From an uncultured Lachnospiraceae bacterium (GTDB taxonomy: Bacteria > Bacillota > Clostridia > Lachnospirales > Lachnospiraceae): DNA of 53,334 bases. Of this stretch, positions 23,518-31,857 are shown one piece after another (position 1 is the first letter of the stretch; each line of letters opens with the position of its first letter). The stretch covers positions 1 to 53,334 of the forward strand of contig ONEK01000023.1 of the NCBI GenBank assembly GCA_900316855.1. Direction: 5' to 3'. The notes beneath the pieces are model-generated. The model was not told where the DNA came from, did not search any database, and saw only the letters and a program-made list of their open reading frames with translations. The position numbers were made by a program, and so were the translations under genes.

Positions 23518-25257
23518 ATGAAAAAATCAGATTCAACCAGCGGCAGAACAGCCGTCAATAACGAGGGGAAAGACACAGCCATCGCGCTGCTGATTGCTCT
23601 TGTGGTAATGTACGGGTCGCTCGCACTGCTGCTTCATTTCTTTGGTATCAATCGCATGGGGGCATCGAAGCTCGATGACCTGATCACTGTTGATGTGATC
23701 CACGAGGATCAGACGAAGAGTACTTATACGAATAATGTCTTTCCTGCGCCGCAGATGACGGATAAGGTTTACATTCATGTCCCGCTTCCGAAGATGCGCT
23801 GGGTGCCCTCGGCCGTCCTGTGCTTTCCTGTCTACAATTCCTATGTCCAGGTCTTCTCGTCCGAAAACCGGAGAATCTTCAGCGCCGGTACGCGCGAGAT
23901 GCAGAACGGTGTCTTTCCGGGACACATGCTGATCGAGGCCCCCATTCCGGAGGAGTGCTGGGGGAAGGAAGTCACGGTCCTCATCCAGCCGCTCAAGGAA
24001 AACACGACCTCGGTTGTCTATGGCGTTTACGCGGTCCAGGCGAAGCAGGTCGTGTGGTATCCGGTCCTGCTCAACAGCCAGCTCACCTTCATGCTGCTGC
24101 TGTACCTGTTCCTGAACAGCGTTCTGCTGCTGAGCCTGACCGTGATTCTGCGGATTCGCGGGGACTCCGCTACCGACGGTATTCTGCTCATGAGCTTCTG
24201 CGCAATCGCGGCACTCTGGGCCATGGGATATACGAACCTGATTTACCTGTGCTCCACGAATACGGCTCTGTGCGCGTACGGGGAATATTACCTGCTGTAT
24301 CCGATGCTGCCGCTCCTTACGGGCTACATGTCCTGCCAGAATATCCGCAAGGCCTTTAAGCGGTACTTCCGTGCCCTGACGGCGGTGCTCGCCGTTGTCA
24401 GTGCGGCGGTCTGGGCATATTCGATTCTGGTGGACCAGAAGGCAGTCGTGACGTTCCTGCCTGTCTACCGCCTGCTGATCATTATCTCCGTACTGAGCGG
24501 CGGCATCGTGATCGTCAGCACGAGGTACCGCAGGGACGCATCGAGGAAGCTGCAGTCTATCGGGCTTCTTGTGACATTTGCCCTCCTGTGTCTGGAGATG
24601 CTGCGGAGCTTTATCGTGGGGCACGCGGGGGAACGGATTTCTGACTATCCGGCTATTGCGGAAACAAACCTCATGCTGCCGATTGTCGTCGTGTTTGTGA
24701 GCTCCATGAGCGTCAGCTACCTGTCCCGCTTTGTGCGTACCCGGGAGCTCGAACGGGAGAATACGACACTCGAGAACCTCGCGACACAGGATGCGCTGAC
24801 CGGTATCCCGAACCGTCTGTTCCTTGTTCAGGCCATGCAGGACATGGAAGACCGGAAAATCCGGAACTATGCGATATTCTTCCTGGATACAAACAACCTG
24901 AAAAAGGTGAACGATGAATATGGCCACAAGGCCGGGGATCAGATGCTGCAGCTCGTCGGGAGGGCACTCCGGGAGTCGTTTGACGGAAGGGCGGGGTTCT
25001 TCGGCCGCTACGGCGGGGATGAATTTGTCGCCTGTGCCTACAATCCGAAGGATGCTGACAAAATTACCGCCTGCTTTCAGGGAATCATAGACAGGGCCAA
25101 TGCCGCAGGATATCTGCCCTTCCCGGTGAGCGCCGCGGTCGGAGTGGAAATCCATGCGGAGGAGGATACCAGGACGACTTCCCAGGTACTGAAAGCCGCG
25201 GATGATAAAATGTACGAGAACAAGAAGGCGATGAAAGGCGCTACCAATGTGCGGTAA
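23518..25257 (+). CDS. Membrane diguanylate cyclase with 7TMR-like sensor
   Basis: About 579 residues. A first membrane segment (AIALLIALVVMYGSLALLLHFF) is followed by an extracellular region of about 150 residues, then seven hydrophobic segments (about 190-400), a short coiled coil (RTRELERENTTLENLATQD) and a GGDEF domain with LTGIPNR, FLDTNNLKKVNDEYGH and RYGGDEF (499-503). The layout resembles 7TMR-DISM receptors fused to cyclases. The catalytic motif is intact, so it should make c-di-GMP in response to an external signal. No RxxD I-site is seen. ATG 23518 lacks a clear ribosome binding site; a TTG at 23443 is in frame and is the alternative. The EAL protein follows after six bases. Confidence 0.88.
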   Translation: MKKSDSTSGRTAVNNEGKDTAIALLIALVVMYGSLALLLHFFGINRMGASKLDDLITVDVIHEDQTKSTYTNNVFPAPQMTDKVYIHVPLPKMRWVPSAVLCFPVYNSYVQVFSSENRRIFSAGTREMQNGVFPGHMLIEAPIPEECWGKEVTVLIQPLKENTTSVVYGVYAVQAKQVVWYPVLLNSQLTFMLLLYLFLNSVLLLSLTVILRIRGDSATDGILLMSFCAIAALWAMGYTNLIYLCSTNTALCAYGEYYLLYPMLPLLTGYMSCQNIRKAFKRYFRALTAVLAVVSAAVWAYSILVDQKAVVTFLPVYRLLIIISVLSGGIVIVSTRYRRDASRKLQSIGLLVTFALLCLEMLRSFIVGHAGERISDYPAIAETNLMLPIVVVFVSSMSVSYLSRFVRTRELERENTTLENLATQDALTGIPNRLFLVQAMQDMEDRKIRNYAIFFLDTNNLKKVNDEYGHKAGDQMLQLVGRALRESFDGRAGFFGRYGGDEFVACAYNPKDADKITACFQGIIDRANAAGYLPFPVSAAVGVEIHAEEDTRTTSQVLKAADDKMYENKKAMKGATNVR

Positions 25258-25263
25258 ACAGTT

Positions 25264-26934
25264 ATGGATGATGTGAAGACCTGTACCTTGCGGGAAATTC
25301 AGGAACAGATGGCTTCTCTCAGGAAGCAGTACTCCCTGGTCCGGCTCGTCGACCCGGAGGAGTGCAGGGAGCTGACGGTCGGGGACGACGGGACGCTTCA
25401 CTTCGGTAAATCCTGCTTCGGCATATGGAACGGGAATGCGCGGTGTGCCAACTGCATCAGCTATCGTGCCTGCCACATGCGGAAAACCCTTTCGAAGGTG
25501 CGGGAACAGGGCTCTGAACTGGTCGAGGTGACATCCGTCCCGTTCCGGCTCCGGGATGATGCCAGAAATTCCTATATTGTCTGCAGCCTGGAGCTGGGGA
25601 AGCCCCGGTCCAGACAGGAAAACCCTGACCTTGTCTATCAGACGGACCGCAATGACACGGATTTCCTGCTGGATCATGATACGCTGACGCAGCTGTTCAA
25701 CACAGAGGGTTTCTATCGCGCCGCGCGTGAGGAAATCATGAAGAACCCGGGACTGTCCTATGTGATCATGGTGGCCAACATCCGGAAATTCAAAATCCTG
25801 AACGCCCTGTATGGCAGATCCTACGGCGATTCCATTCTGGTTTCCATAGCGGAGGACCTTCGGGCCAGCGGCCGTCCGCACAGCCTGTTCGGCTATGATT
25901 CGTCCGATGGTTTTCTGGTCCTGATGCCGGAGATCACGGATCCGGCGGACTGGCTGCAGACCCGCATGAGTGCGGCCGAGCAGCGCTACAGCACGTCAAA
26001 TTTCCTGTTTTCCATGAGCGCCGGACTGTATGAAATAAAGGACCCGGACCTGCCCATGTCGCTGATGACGGGGCGGGCGGTGCTTGCCATGCGCTCTGTC
26101 GGCGCAAGCCAGGAAAATACGATTGCATTTTTTGATGATAAGATGCTGCAGAGGGAGCTTCACGAGCAGAAGGTCGTCGGCTCGTTCGACGATACACTCG
26201 CGGAAGGCAGATTCCAGATGTACCTGCAGCCGCAGGTGGACGCGGAGGGACGTTTCATCGGGGCGGAGGCACTGGTCCGGGCATTCCGGAAGGACGGCAC
26301 CCTGATCCCGCCGGTTTCGTTTATCGGGATTCTGGAGGATTCGGACCAGATCGCACGGCTCGACCGGTTCATCTGGGAATCCGCGGCGGCAAAGCTTGCG
26401 GAATGGTCCGGAAAGGACAGCCTGAAGGACGCCTATATTTCGGTGAATGTTTCACCGAGAGACCTGTACCTTACGGATGTGCCGGAGACATTCCGGCAGC
26501 TCTGTGAGCAGTACGGAATCGAACCCTCCAGGCTTCACGTGGAAATTACGGAAACATCCGTGCTCGACGATATTAAGAAGAGGGCGAAGACCATTGAACG
26601 CCTGCAGTCCTATGGCTTCCTTGTGGAAATCGATGATTTCGGAAAGGGATCTTCCTCCCTGTCCATGCTGAGCCAGTCCAGCGCAGACGTGCTGAAAATC
26701 GACAAGGAATTCATCGACCGCATACAGACGTCCGATAAATCATTCCGGATCCTGAGCTCCGTCATCGGTCTTACAAAGGAAATCGGCATGCACGCGATCG
26801 TCGAAGGTGTGGAGACGAAGGAGCAGCTCGACATCCTGAAATCCATCGGCTGCGATACGTTCCAGGGCTTCTACTTCGCGAGGCCCATGCCGGCGCAGGA
26901 CGTTGAGGAACGGTACGGACGGGAATTTCTGTAA
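25264..26934 (+). CDS. c-di-GMP phosphodiesterase: Cys-rich PAS-like, degenerate GGDEF, EAL
   Basis: A 556-residue cytosolic protein. N-terminal residues 40-75 contain CFGIWNGNARCANCISYRAC, four Cys in a C-x9-C-x2-C-x6-C pattern that could hold a metal or Fe-S cluster, within a PAS-like domain. A GGDEF-like domain follows (about 140-280) with SSDGF at the motif, so it is not a cyclase. The C-terminal EAL domain has EALVR (from 335), VNVSPRD, VEITETSVL, IDDFGKGSSSLSML, LKIDKEF and IVEGVETKEQ, all the metal and catalytic residues expected for c-di-GMP hydrolysis. It starts six bases after the 7TM cyclase gene without its own clear ribosome site, so a cyclase and a phosphodiesterase are made from one message. 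Confidence 0.9.
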   Translation: MDDVKTCTLREIQEQMASLRKQYSLVRLVDPEECRELTVGDDGTLHFGKSCFGIWNGNARCANCISYRACHMRKTLSKVREQGSELVEVTSVPFRLRDDARNSYIVCSLELGKPRSRQENPDLVYQTDRNDTDFLLDHDTLTQLFNTEGFYRAAREEIMKNPGLSYVIMVANIRKFKILNALYGRSYGDSILVSIAEDLRASGRPHSLFGYDSSDGFLVLMPEITDPADWLQTRMSAAEQRYSTSNFLFSMSAGLYEIKDPDLPMSLMTGRAVLAMRSVGASQENTIAFFDDKMLQRELHEQKVVGSFDDTLAEGRFQMYLQPQVDAEGRFIGAEALVRAFRKDGTLIPPVSFIGILEDSDQIARLDRFIWESAAAKLAEWSGKDSLKDAYISVNVSPRDLYLTDVPETFRQLCEQYGIEPSRLHVEITETSVLDDIKKRAKTIERLQSYGFLVEIDDFGKGSSSLSMLSQSSADVLKIDKEFIDRIQTSDKSFRILSSVIGLTKEIGMHAIVEGVETKEQLDILKSIGCDTFQGFYFARPMPAQDVEERYGREFL

Positions 26935-26943
26935 CTGATTTCC

Positions 26944-26962
26944 GCTGACATAATCAGCTTTT
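26944..26962 (+). terminator. Weak terminator between convergent genes
   Basis: A 5-bp stem GCTGA-cataa-TCAGC followed by TTTT lies ten bases after the EAL stop. The short stem makes it weak. Confidence 0.35.
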
Positions 26963-26986
26963 CCATGCGGCACAGGTGGTCTGTTG

Positions 26987-28528
26987 CTATTGCTGCGCTG
27001 TGGAACCATAACGCAGGTACTTCCAGACGCTTAGCGAGGGAAGCGGATGCCCCTCGAAATCGAAGAACGCCTGATTGTCCCACGAGGAACCGCCGTAATA
27101 TCTGCCGGCGTCATCCGGGTCATAGGAGCCTGCGTAGCTCGATGCCCAGCCGCTGCCGTATTTTTCCCAGACGGGGGTATTGGCGGCCTTCGTCGGGCCG
27201 ACCGGAATCCACGCGCCTTCCCAGTAGAAGACGCCGAGAGCCCCTGCCCCGGAAGCCGCGGCACAGATGTCGCGGATCATTTTCGCCTGTCCTTCCGCGC
27301 AGAGAGGGTACCCTTCCACGGCATCGCTTCCGGAGAAGCTGTTCGCCATGCCGTCGCCGTCCTTGTCCGTATAGGCGTAGGACGTTTCCGCGACTACGAC
27401 CTTCTTGCCGTAATCGGTCGTAATCTTCGTGATCACATCGGACAGGTTATCCAGGGACCCGTCCCAGAACGGGTAATAGGACAGCCCGATGATGTCGTAA
27501 TCCAGCCCCTTCTCATTCAGCCTGTTTACGAGCACATACAGGTTTCCCGGATGATCGATCTCCGTGTAATGGATCACGATCTGCAGATCGCGGCCGTATT
27601 TCTCCGATACCTCGCGGACAGCGCGGCAGCCGGCCTCCATCAGCTGATACTGGCTGCTGCCGGATTTCTCGCCGCTCATGCCGTAATTGATTTCATTTCC
27701 GACCTGCACCATGCTGACATCCACGCCGGCTTCCAGAATCTGTGACAGGCTGTCCGCCGTGAAGTCATGCAGCGCCTGCGCCTTCTCGTCCACGGACATC
27801 CCTTCCCAGGCCTTGGGAGCGAACTGCTTCTTGGGATCAGCCCAGAAATCGGAATAGTGGAAATCGATGCAGACCTTCATTCCGTTGGCCGTTGCACGCT
27901 TTCCAAGCGTGATCGCGGTTTCAGCGTCGTTGTTGCCGCCGCCGTACCCGTGGCCCTCGTCGTCATAGGGATCATTCCAGACGCGCAGGCGGATGTAGTT
28001 GACACCCGCATCGGCGAAGATCCGGAACAGGTCCTGCTCCTGACCACCCTCATTGAAATAGCGGACGCCGCTGTTCTCCTCCGCGAGAGCGGAAGAGGCA
28101 TCCATGCCGCAGATGAAATCAGGGGACAGGTCCGGAATGGCTTCCACGGCAAGATCCGACGGGACGGGACCATCGGGGAGATCGGGCTCGTAGGTTCCCA
28201 GTGCCTTCTCTGCGTCGTCTGCTTTCTTCGCGGCCTCTTCATCGAACGTCACAGCGGCCGCGGCGCTTTCCGATGTCTCTTTCTGGCTGGCAGAGGTTTC
28301 TTCCATGGAGGAATCCGCAGCCTCCGCAGCGGAACCTGTCACCGCGTCAGCCGACGTGGTATCAGCCTCCGCAGAAACAGCTGCCTGCGCGGCCGGATCC
28401 GCGGAAACAGAGCCGGCTTCGTCATCAGCGGCACTCACCCCGGCAGTGCCGGAATCTGCGGCACAGCCGCAGACTGCCATCGCCAGAACCGCGATCATGG
28501 ATAGTACTGCGAATGGAAAACGGTGCAT
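26987..28528 (-). CDS. Secreted arabinogalactan endo-beta-1,4-galactanase (GH53) lipoprotein
   Basis: A 513-residue glycoside hydrolase family 53 enzyme that cuts beta-1,4-galactan side chains of pectin. The signal peptide carries a lipobox-like AVCGC (Cys about 22), then an acidic Ala/Ser/Thr/Glu-rich tether of about 110 residues, so the enzyme is probably anchored outside the membrane. The catalytic (beta/alpha)8 barrel starts near DFICGMDASSALAEE and shows YIRLRVWNDPYD, VCIDFHYSDFWADP, VQVGNEINYGM (acid/base Glu) and VVVAETSYAYTD (nucleophile Glu). GGGAGGAG precedes ATG 28528. It ends near a convergent EAL gene. A 41-residue basic protein is encoded just upstream in the same direction. Confidence 0.93.
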   Translation of the reverse strand: MHRFPFAVLSMIAVLAMAVCGCAADSGTAGVSAADDEAGSVSADPAAQAAVSAEADTTSADAVTGSAAEAADSSMEETSASQKETSESAAAAVTFDEEAAKKADDAEKALGTYEPDLPDGPVPSDLAVEAIPDLSPDFICGMDASSALAEENSGVRYFNEGGQEQDLFRIFADAGVNYIRLRVWNDPYDDEGHGYGGGNNDAETAITLGKRATANGMKVCIDFHYSDFWADPKKQFAPKAWEGMSVDEKAQALHDFTADSLSQILEAGVDVSMVQVGNEINYGMSGEKSGSSQYQLMEAGCRAVREVSEKYGRDLQIVIHYTEIDHPGNLYVLVNRLNEKGLDYDIIGLSYYPFWDGSLDNLSDVITKITTDYGKKVVVAETSYAYTDKDGDGMANSFSGSDAVEGYPLCAEGQAKMIRDICAAASGAGALGVFYWEGAWIPVGPTKAANTPVWEKYGSGWASSYAGSYDPDDAGRYYGGSSWDNQAFFDFEGHPLPSLSVWKYLRYGSTAQQ

Positions 28529-28563
28529 GATAGGAACTCCTCCCGGGACAGGGTAAATAAGGT

Positions 28564-28689
28564 TCAGCGCTTTTTCTTCGCCTTCTCGGCCTTAGCCGCC
28601 TGCTTCCTTGCGACAGCAGCGAGCTGCTGCTGAATCTTCTTGGCCTCCGCCTTTTTGGAGTCGCCGTTTTTCTTTCCAAGCTTTGACAT
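28564..28689 (-). CDS. Small Lys/Ala-rich basic protein, 41 residues
   Basis: The product begins MSKLGKKNGDSKKAEAKK, continues IQQQLAAVARKQAAKAEKA and ends KKKR; about a third of residues are Lys or Arg. It is a probable single helix with no recognised domain, possibly nucleic-acid or ribosome associated. AAGGA before the ATG and a promoter (28805-28833) support expression. It lies 35 bases upstream of the galactanase gene on the same strand. The frame is open upstream to 28908, but that part crosses the terminator of the next gene and is rejected. Confidence 0.6.
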   Translation of the reverse strand: MSKLGKKNGDSKKAEAKKIQQQLAAVARKQAAKAEKAKKKR

Positions 28690-28804
28690 AATTGTTTTTT
28701 CCTTTTTGATAGACGCGATAGAAAATCCGGGAGCAGGACCGGCAGCGGCAGGCCTCCGTACCGGTGGAAGCGTTGAAGCTGCTGCAGTTTGCCCACAGCA
28801 TCCC

Positions 28805-28833
28805 ATTATAAAGGCTTCCGGCGCTCCGGTAAA
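28805..28833 (-). promoter_or_regulatory. Promoter for the small basic protein and GH53 galactanase
   Basis: On the minus strand TTTACC (28833-28828) and a perfect TATAAT (28810-28805) are 17 bases apart. The -35 lies immediately after the terminator stem of the EAL gene. The leader would be about 110 bases. Confidence 0.6.
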
Positions 28834-28864
28834 GAACACCCTCCGGCTTAAGAACCGGAGGGTG
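28831..28864 (-). terminator. Terminator of the membrane EAL gene
   Basis: CACCCTCCGG (28837-28846) pairs with CCGGAGGGTG (28855-28864) around an eight-base loop. Read on the minus strand it is followed by TTCTTT. It lies 25 bases after the EAL stop. Confidence 0.65.
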
Positions 28865-28888
28865 TTCCCGGAAACATCGGCTTCCTGC

Positions 28889-30823
28889 TCAGGACCTTCC
28901 GCGGACATAGGCGATGAATTCCTCCTGCGGGACAGGCCTTGAGTAGTAGAAGCCCTGGATATAATCGACGCCGGCCTCCTTCATGAAGGCCATATGGGCG
29001 TCTGTTTCAACGCCTTCCGCGACAACCTTGTATTCGATATCGTGCAGTGTCCGTACGGTATCGATGTAATATCGTCTCTGCCGCTCATCCTGATCCGCCG
29101 CGAGCAGCGTATCCCGGTCGAGCTTCACGCATTCGGGCTCCACGGTTCTCACATAGGAGTAATTGGAGAAGCCGCTGCCGTAATCATCGATGGAGAAGCG
29201 AAAGCCTGCCTTCTGGAGCTGATCCTTCTCGCGGATGAAATCCTGCCGGTCGTGTATGATGGCGGATTCCGTGATTTCGAAATTGATCCTCTCGGGACGG
29301 ATGCCGTACCGGTCCAGGATCCGGCCAAACGCCGCGGCGCATCCTCCGTGCGCGCACTGCACGGGCGAGAGGTTGACATCAATGTGATGCAGGACCTCCT
29401 GCGGAAGGATGGACAGAACCTCACAGGCAGCTTCCAGTGTGCGCAGTCCCAGCTCCCAGATCATACCATTGTCCTCGGCGGCTGTGATGAACTCGAACGG
29501 CGGAATCTGTCCCAGCACAGGGTCCCTCAAACGGGACAGAGCCTCGGCGCCGTGAATGCGGCCGTCGGCGTCCATGATCGGCTGGAAGTAGGTTTCAATG
29601 CTGTGGCTTTCAATTCCGCGCAGAACGGCCTGCTCGACGTTCGCCTTGCGCCGGATGGCGGTAATTTCCTCCAGAGGTACCATATGGGGCTTCTGCCGGT
29701 TCTCGCTGACCTTTGACTGCATGAAGACGAGAATGGATTCCAGATCCGTGACGTCCTCCGGGACGTGCAGGCGCGCCAGCTGTATGGATATCCGTTCCTT
29801 CTCGGGCCATTTTTCGTATCGGTCGATGCTGGCATTATAGAAGCCGTTCAGCTGGTCATCCGTCAGGGGATCGGTATAGAACGCAAAGCATTCGCTGCCG
29901 CAGTCGTAAACCTGCTCCTGGCCGGTCGCTTCATGAATATAGCCTGCAAGCTGTCTCTTGACCTGCTCCTCCGCGGCAACGCTGCGGAATCGGCTGAAGT
30001 TGGAAATGCCGCTCGTCCGGACGATCATGAGATCGCGGCGGACATTGCCCTTCAGCAGTTTTTCGGTCTGTTCGCGGAAGCTCTGCAGATTGAACAGGCC
30101 CGTATCGGGATCGTACAGGATATCCTGCTCCTCCATGGAGATGATCAGCGCTACGAGAATGAGGGACTCAATGAACAGCTCAATGAGGATATTTCCGAGC
30201 GCATACTGCAGGAATACCGCAAGAACGGCGCCGGGAACCATGATGGACAGGCTGATCATGTCACGCTGCAGCAGCGCCCTGCGGTAATGGATGGTCGTGT
30301 AAAGCACAGCGGCAAGATAAGCGACGGAAACGATGTAGAGCACAGCTATGAGCGGACCGTGCTGGTAGCCGTCGGAGAGCGTGTAGGAGATGGAAAGGCC
30401 GAAAGGAAGCCCCGCGTTGAAAATCACAAACGAAACCGCATACGGGAGAATACACAGGAAGATGCGCTGTGTCTTCTTTCTGCCGGAGAGCCTGCCGATG
30501 ACACACAGCGCGTACAGCAAAAACAGCAGCGGCTGAATATTGTGGATCATGAGATAGAGATAGTTGAAAACCCGGCCGCCCTCCTCGAAAAATTCCTCCA
30601 GGTCCGGATCACAGTTCGATGTGGTATTGAAATAAGCCGTGAGGATATCCAGATAGGCCGAAATGACAGCGTTCACACTCAGAAGGAACGTGACGCGGCT
30701 CCGGGTAAAGCCTGCCTTCCAGCCCCGGGTCAGCAGGATCAGAGCCATGAGCAAGGTTCCGTTCAGCATCGCCGCGATATCGAAGCTGTAGTAATAAATT
30801 GAGTCGAAGAACAGGTTTTTCAT
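28889..30823 (-). CDS. Membrane-bound c-di-GMP phosphodiesterase (EAL) with degenerate GGDEF region
   Basis: A 644-residue protein from ATG 30823. About seven hydrophobic segments occupy residues 10-240 (for instance IAAMLNGTLLMALILLTRG, IQPLLFLLYALCVIG, AVLAVFLQYALGNILIELFIESLILVALI in part). A degenerate GGDEF-like domain follows (DPDTGLFNLQSF near its start, GSECF at the motif). The C-terminal EAL domain has EALSRL, DVNLSPVQC, FEITESAI, SIDDYGSGFSNYSYV, VKLDRDT and VVAEGVETDAH, consistent with active c-di-GMP hydrolysis. The frame continues upstream to 31687 but that part lies antisense to the HD gene and is rejected. No ribosome binding site is visible; a TATAAT only seven bases before the ATG suggests a leaderless message. 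Confidence 0.88.
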   Translation of the reverse strand: MKNLFFDSIYYYSFDIAAMLNGTLLMALILLTRGWKAGFTRSRVTFLLSVNAVISAYLDILTAYFNTTSNCDPDLEEFFEEGGRVFNYLYLMIHNIQPLLFLLYALCVIGRLSGRKKTQRIFLCILPYAVSFVIFNAGLPFGLSISYTLSDGYQHGPLIAVLYIVSVAYLAAVLYTTIHYRRALLQRDMISLSIMVPGAVLAVFLQYALGNILIELFIESLILVALIISMEEQDILYDPDTGLFNLQSFREQTEKLLKGNVRRDLMIVRTSGISNFSRFRSVAAEEQVKRQLAGYIHEATGQEQVYDCGSECFAFYTDPLTDDQLNGFYNASIDRYEKWPEKERISIQLARLHVPEDVTDLESILVFMQSKVSENRQKPHMVPLEEITAIRRKANVEQAVLRGIESHSIETYFQPIMDADGRIHGAEALSRLRDPVLGQIPPFEFITAAEDNGMIWELGLRTLEAACEVLSILPQEVLHHIDVNLSPVQCAHGGCAAAFGRILDRYGIRPERINFEITESAIIHDRQDFIREKDQLQKAGFRFSIDDYGSGFSNYSYVRTVEPECVKLDRDTLLAADQDERQRRYYIDTVRTLHDIEYKVVAEGVETDAHMAFMKEAGVDYIQGFYYSRPVPQEEFIAYVRGRS

Positions 30824-30830
30824 GGAATCA

Positions 30831-30836
30831 ATTATA
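30831..30836 (-). promoter_or_regulatory. TATAAT seven bases before the EAL gene ATG
   Basis: The perfect -10 hexamer on the minus strand (30836-30831) would start transcription at or next to the ATG at 30823. The -35 is weak. Confidence 0.45.
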
Positions 30837-30924
30837 CCGCTTATATCTCCGGTTCTGCAGAGAAAAATGATCAATAAATGCGATTGATTGCGACAGCTTT
30901 CCTCTGTGTCTTCCTGCCGGCGTC

Positions 30925-30933
30925 TGATAAGAT
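30925..30933 (+). promoter_or_regulatory. Extended -10 candidate for the HD nucleotidase gene
   Basis: TGATAAGAT, identical to the -10 of the MATE gene on the other strand (51016-51024). The leader would be about 105 bases. No -35 at a good distance. Confidence 0.4.
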
Positions 30934-31045
30934 ATTCGACATATTCCGGGCAATTTATCAGCGGCAGGAACTTGCCATTACAGCTCTGCGGGCAGAAAAT
31001 AGGGACAGAAACAACAGGCATAGGAAAGGAAAGGAGCGAAAAACC

Positions 31046-31639
31046 ATGAGACCGGAGGAACTGCTGGATGTCCTGGAAAGAGCGGGCAATCTCAAGAAGA
31101 ACACAAGACACTGCTGGATCAATGCGGACCGGAAGGAGTCTGTCGCGGATCACTCGTGGCGGATTGCCCTGATGGCGATGCTCCTCGAAAACGAGCCGGA
31201 GTTTGCCGATACCGACATGAGCCGTGTCATCCGGATGTGTCTCATCCACGATCTCGGCGAGGCCTTCACGGGCGATATCCCTGCTTTTGAAAAGTCGGAC
31301 GCGGATGAGGGCAGGGAAGAGGACATTTACCGTCAATGGGTTGATTCGTTTCCGGAAAAGGACCGGCAGGAGTGGACGGATCTTCTGGATGAGATGACTG
31401 CGCTTGAAACAAAGGAAGCCAGGACCTACAAGGCGCTCGACAAGCTCGAAGCGCTGATCTCCCATGACGAATCCGACCTGTCGACATGGCTTCCTGTTGA
31501 ATATGACCTGCAGAAGACCTACGGACAGGAGAACATGAAATTTTCGTCCTATTTCATGGAGCTGAGAAAGCTGATTGATGACTGGACGGACCGGAAAATC
31601 CGGGAGGGAACAGGGCAAACCGGGCGCGGCAATTCCTGA
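31046..31639 (+). CDS. HD-domain protein, HDDC2/YfbR-like 5'-deoxynucleotidase
   Basis: A 197-residue metal-dependent phosphohydrolase, cytosolic. The HD signature appears as VADHSWRIALMAMLL (His and the following helix), MCLIHDLGEAFTGDIPAF (His-Asp pair and GDI) and later LDKLEALISHDESD with a further Asp. This order matches the YfbR/HDDC2 group, which removes phosphate from deoxynucleoside 5'-monophosphates. AAAGGAG before ATG 31046 fixes the start; the frame is open to 30878. It is monocistronic with a clear hairpin at 31668. Confidence 0.85.
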   Translation: MRPEELLDVLERAGNLKKNTRHCWINADRKESVADHSWRIALMAMLLENEPEFADTDMSRVIRMCLIHDLGEAFTGDIPAFEKSDADEGREEDIYRQWVDSFPEKDRQEWTDLLDEMTALETKEARTYKALDKLEALISHDESDLSTWLPVEYDLQKTYGQENMKFSSYFMELRKLIDDWTDRKIREGTGQTGRGNS

Positions 31640-31667
31640 TACAAAGGCGCCCCGGCCTGGCACCTTA

Positions 31668-31702
31668 ATCGGGTAGGGGGATTTCATCCCCTACTCGATT
31701 TT
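31668..31702 (+). terminator. Terminator of the HD gene, repeat C copy 2
   Basis: A stem ATCGGGTAGGGG with CCCCTACTCGAT closes over GATTTCAT and is followed by TTTT. It is the reverse-complement relative of the hairpin at 18314-18345, with a compensating C-G to T-A change. Confidence 0.7.
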
Positions 31703-31711
31703 CGCACCTGC

Positions 31712-31742
31712 GAACAGCTCGAAGCACAGCTTCTCGCTGTTC
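31712..31742. repeat. Hairpin in the HD to DUF1828 gap
   Basis: GAACAGC (31712-31718) and GAAGC (31721-31725) pair with GCTTC (31729-31733) and GCTGTTC (31736-31742), with a two-base mismatch bulge between the stems. Its role is unknown. Confidence 0.45.
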
Positions 31743-31801
31743 TTGCAGGCCTCTGATGTCCGCTCGTGCAAGCACGGCGTTCATTGAGGCCCTGGTGCTG
31801 C

Positions 31802-31831
31802 AAAAAACGGGGAGCACCGCCGGTGCTCCCC
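31802..31831 (-). terminator. Terminator of the DUF1828-like gene
   Basis: On the minus strand GGGGAGCACC pairs with GGTGCTCCCC around a three-base loop (31831-31809), followed by six T residues. It lies about 30 bases after the stop. Confidence 0.85.
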
Positions 31832-31857
31832 GAAGCAAAGGAAAGAGATTCAGGCTG

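Noticed and set aside
28690..28908. Extension of the 41-residue basic protein to 28908
   Set aside because: It would cross the EAL terminator and the promoter at 28805-28833 and has no ribosome site.
30824..31687. N-terminal extension of the membrane EAL protein to 31687
   Set aside because: The added 288 codons lie antisense to the HD nucleotidase and resemble no family; hydrophobic segments start right after ATG 30823.
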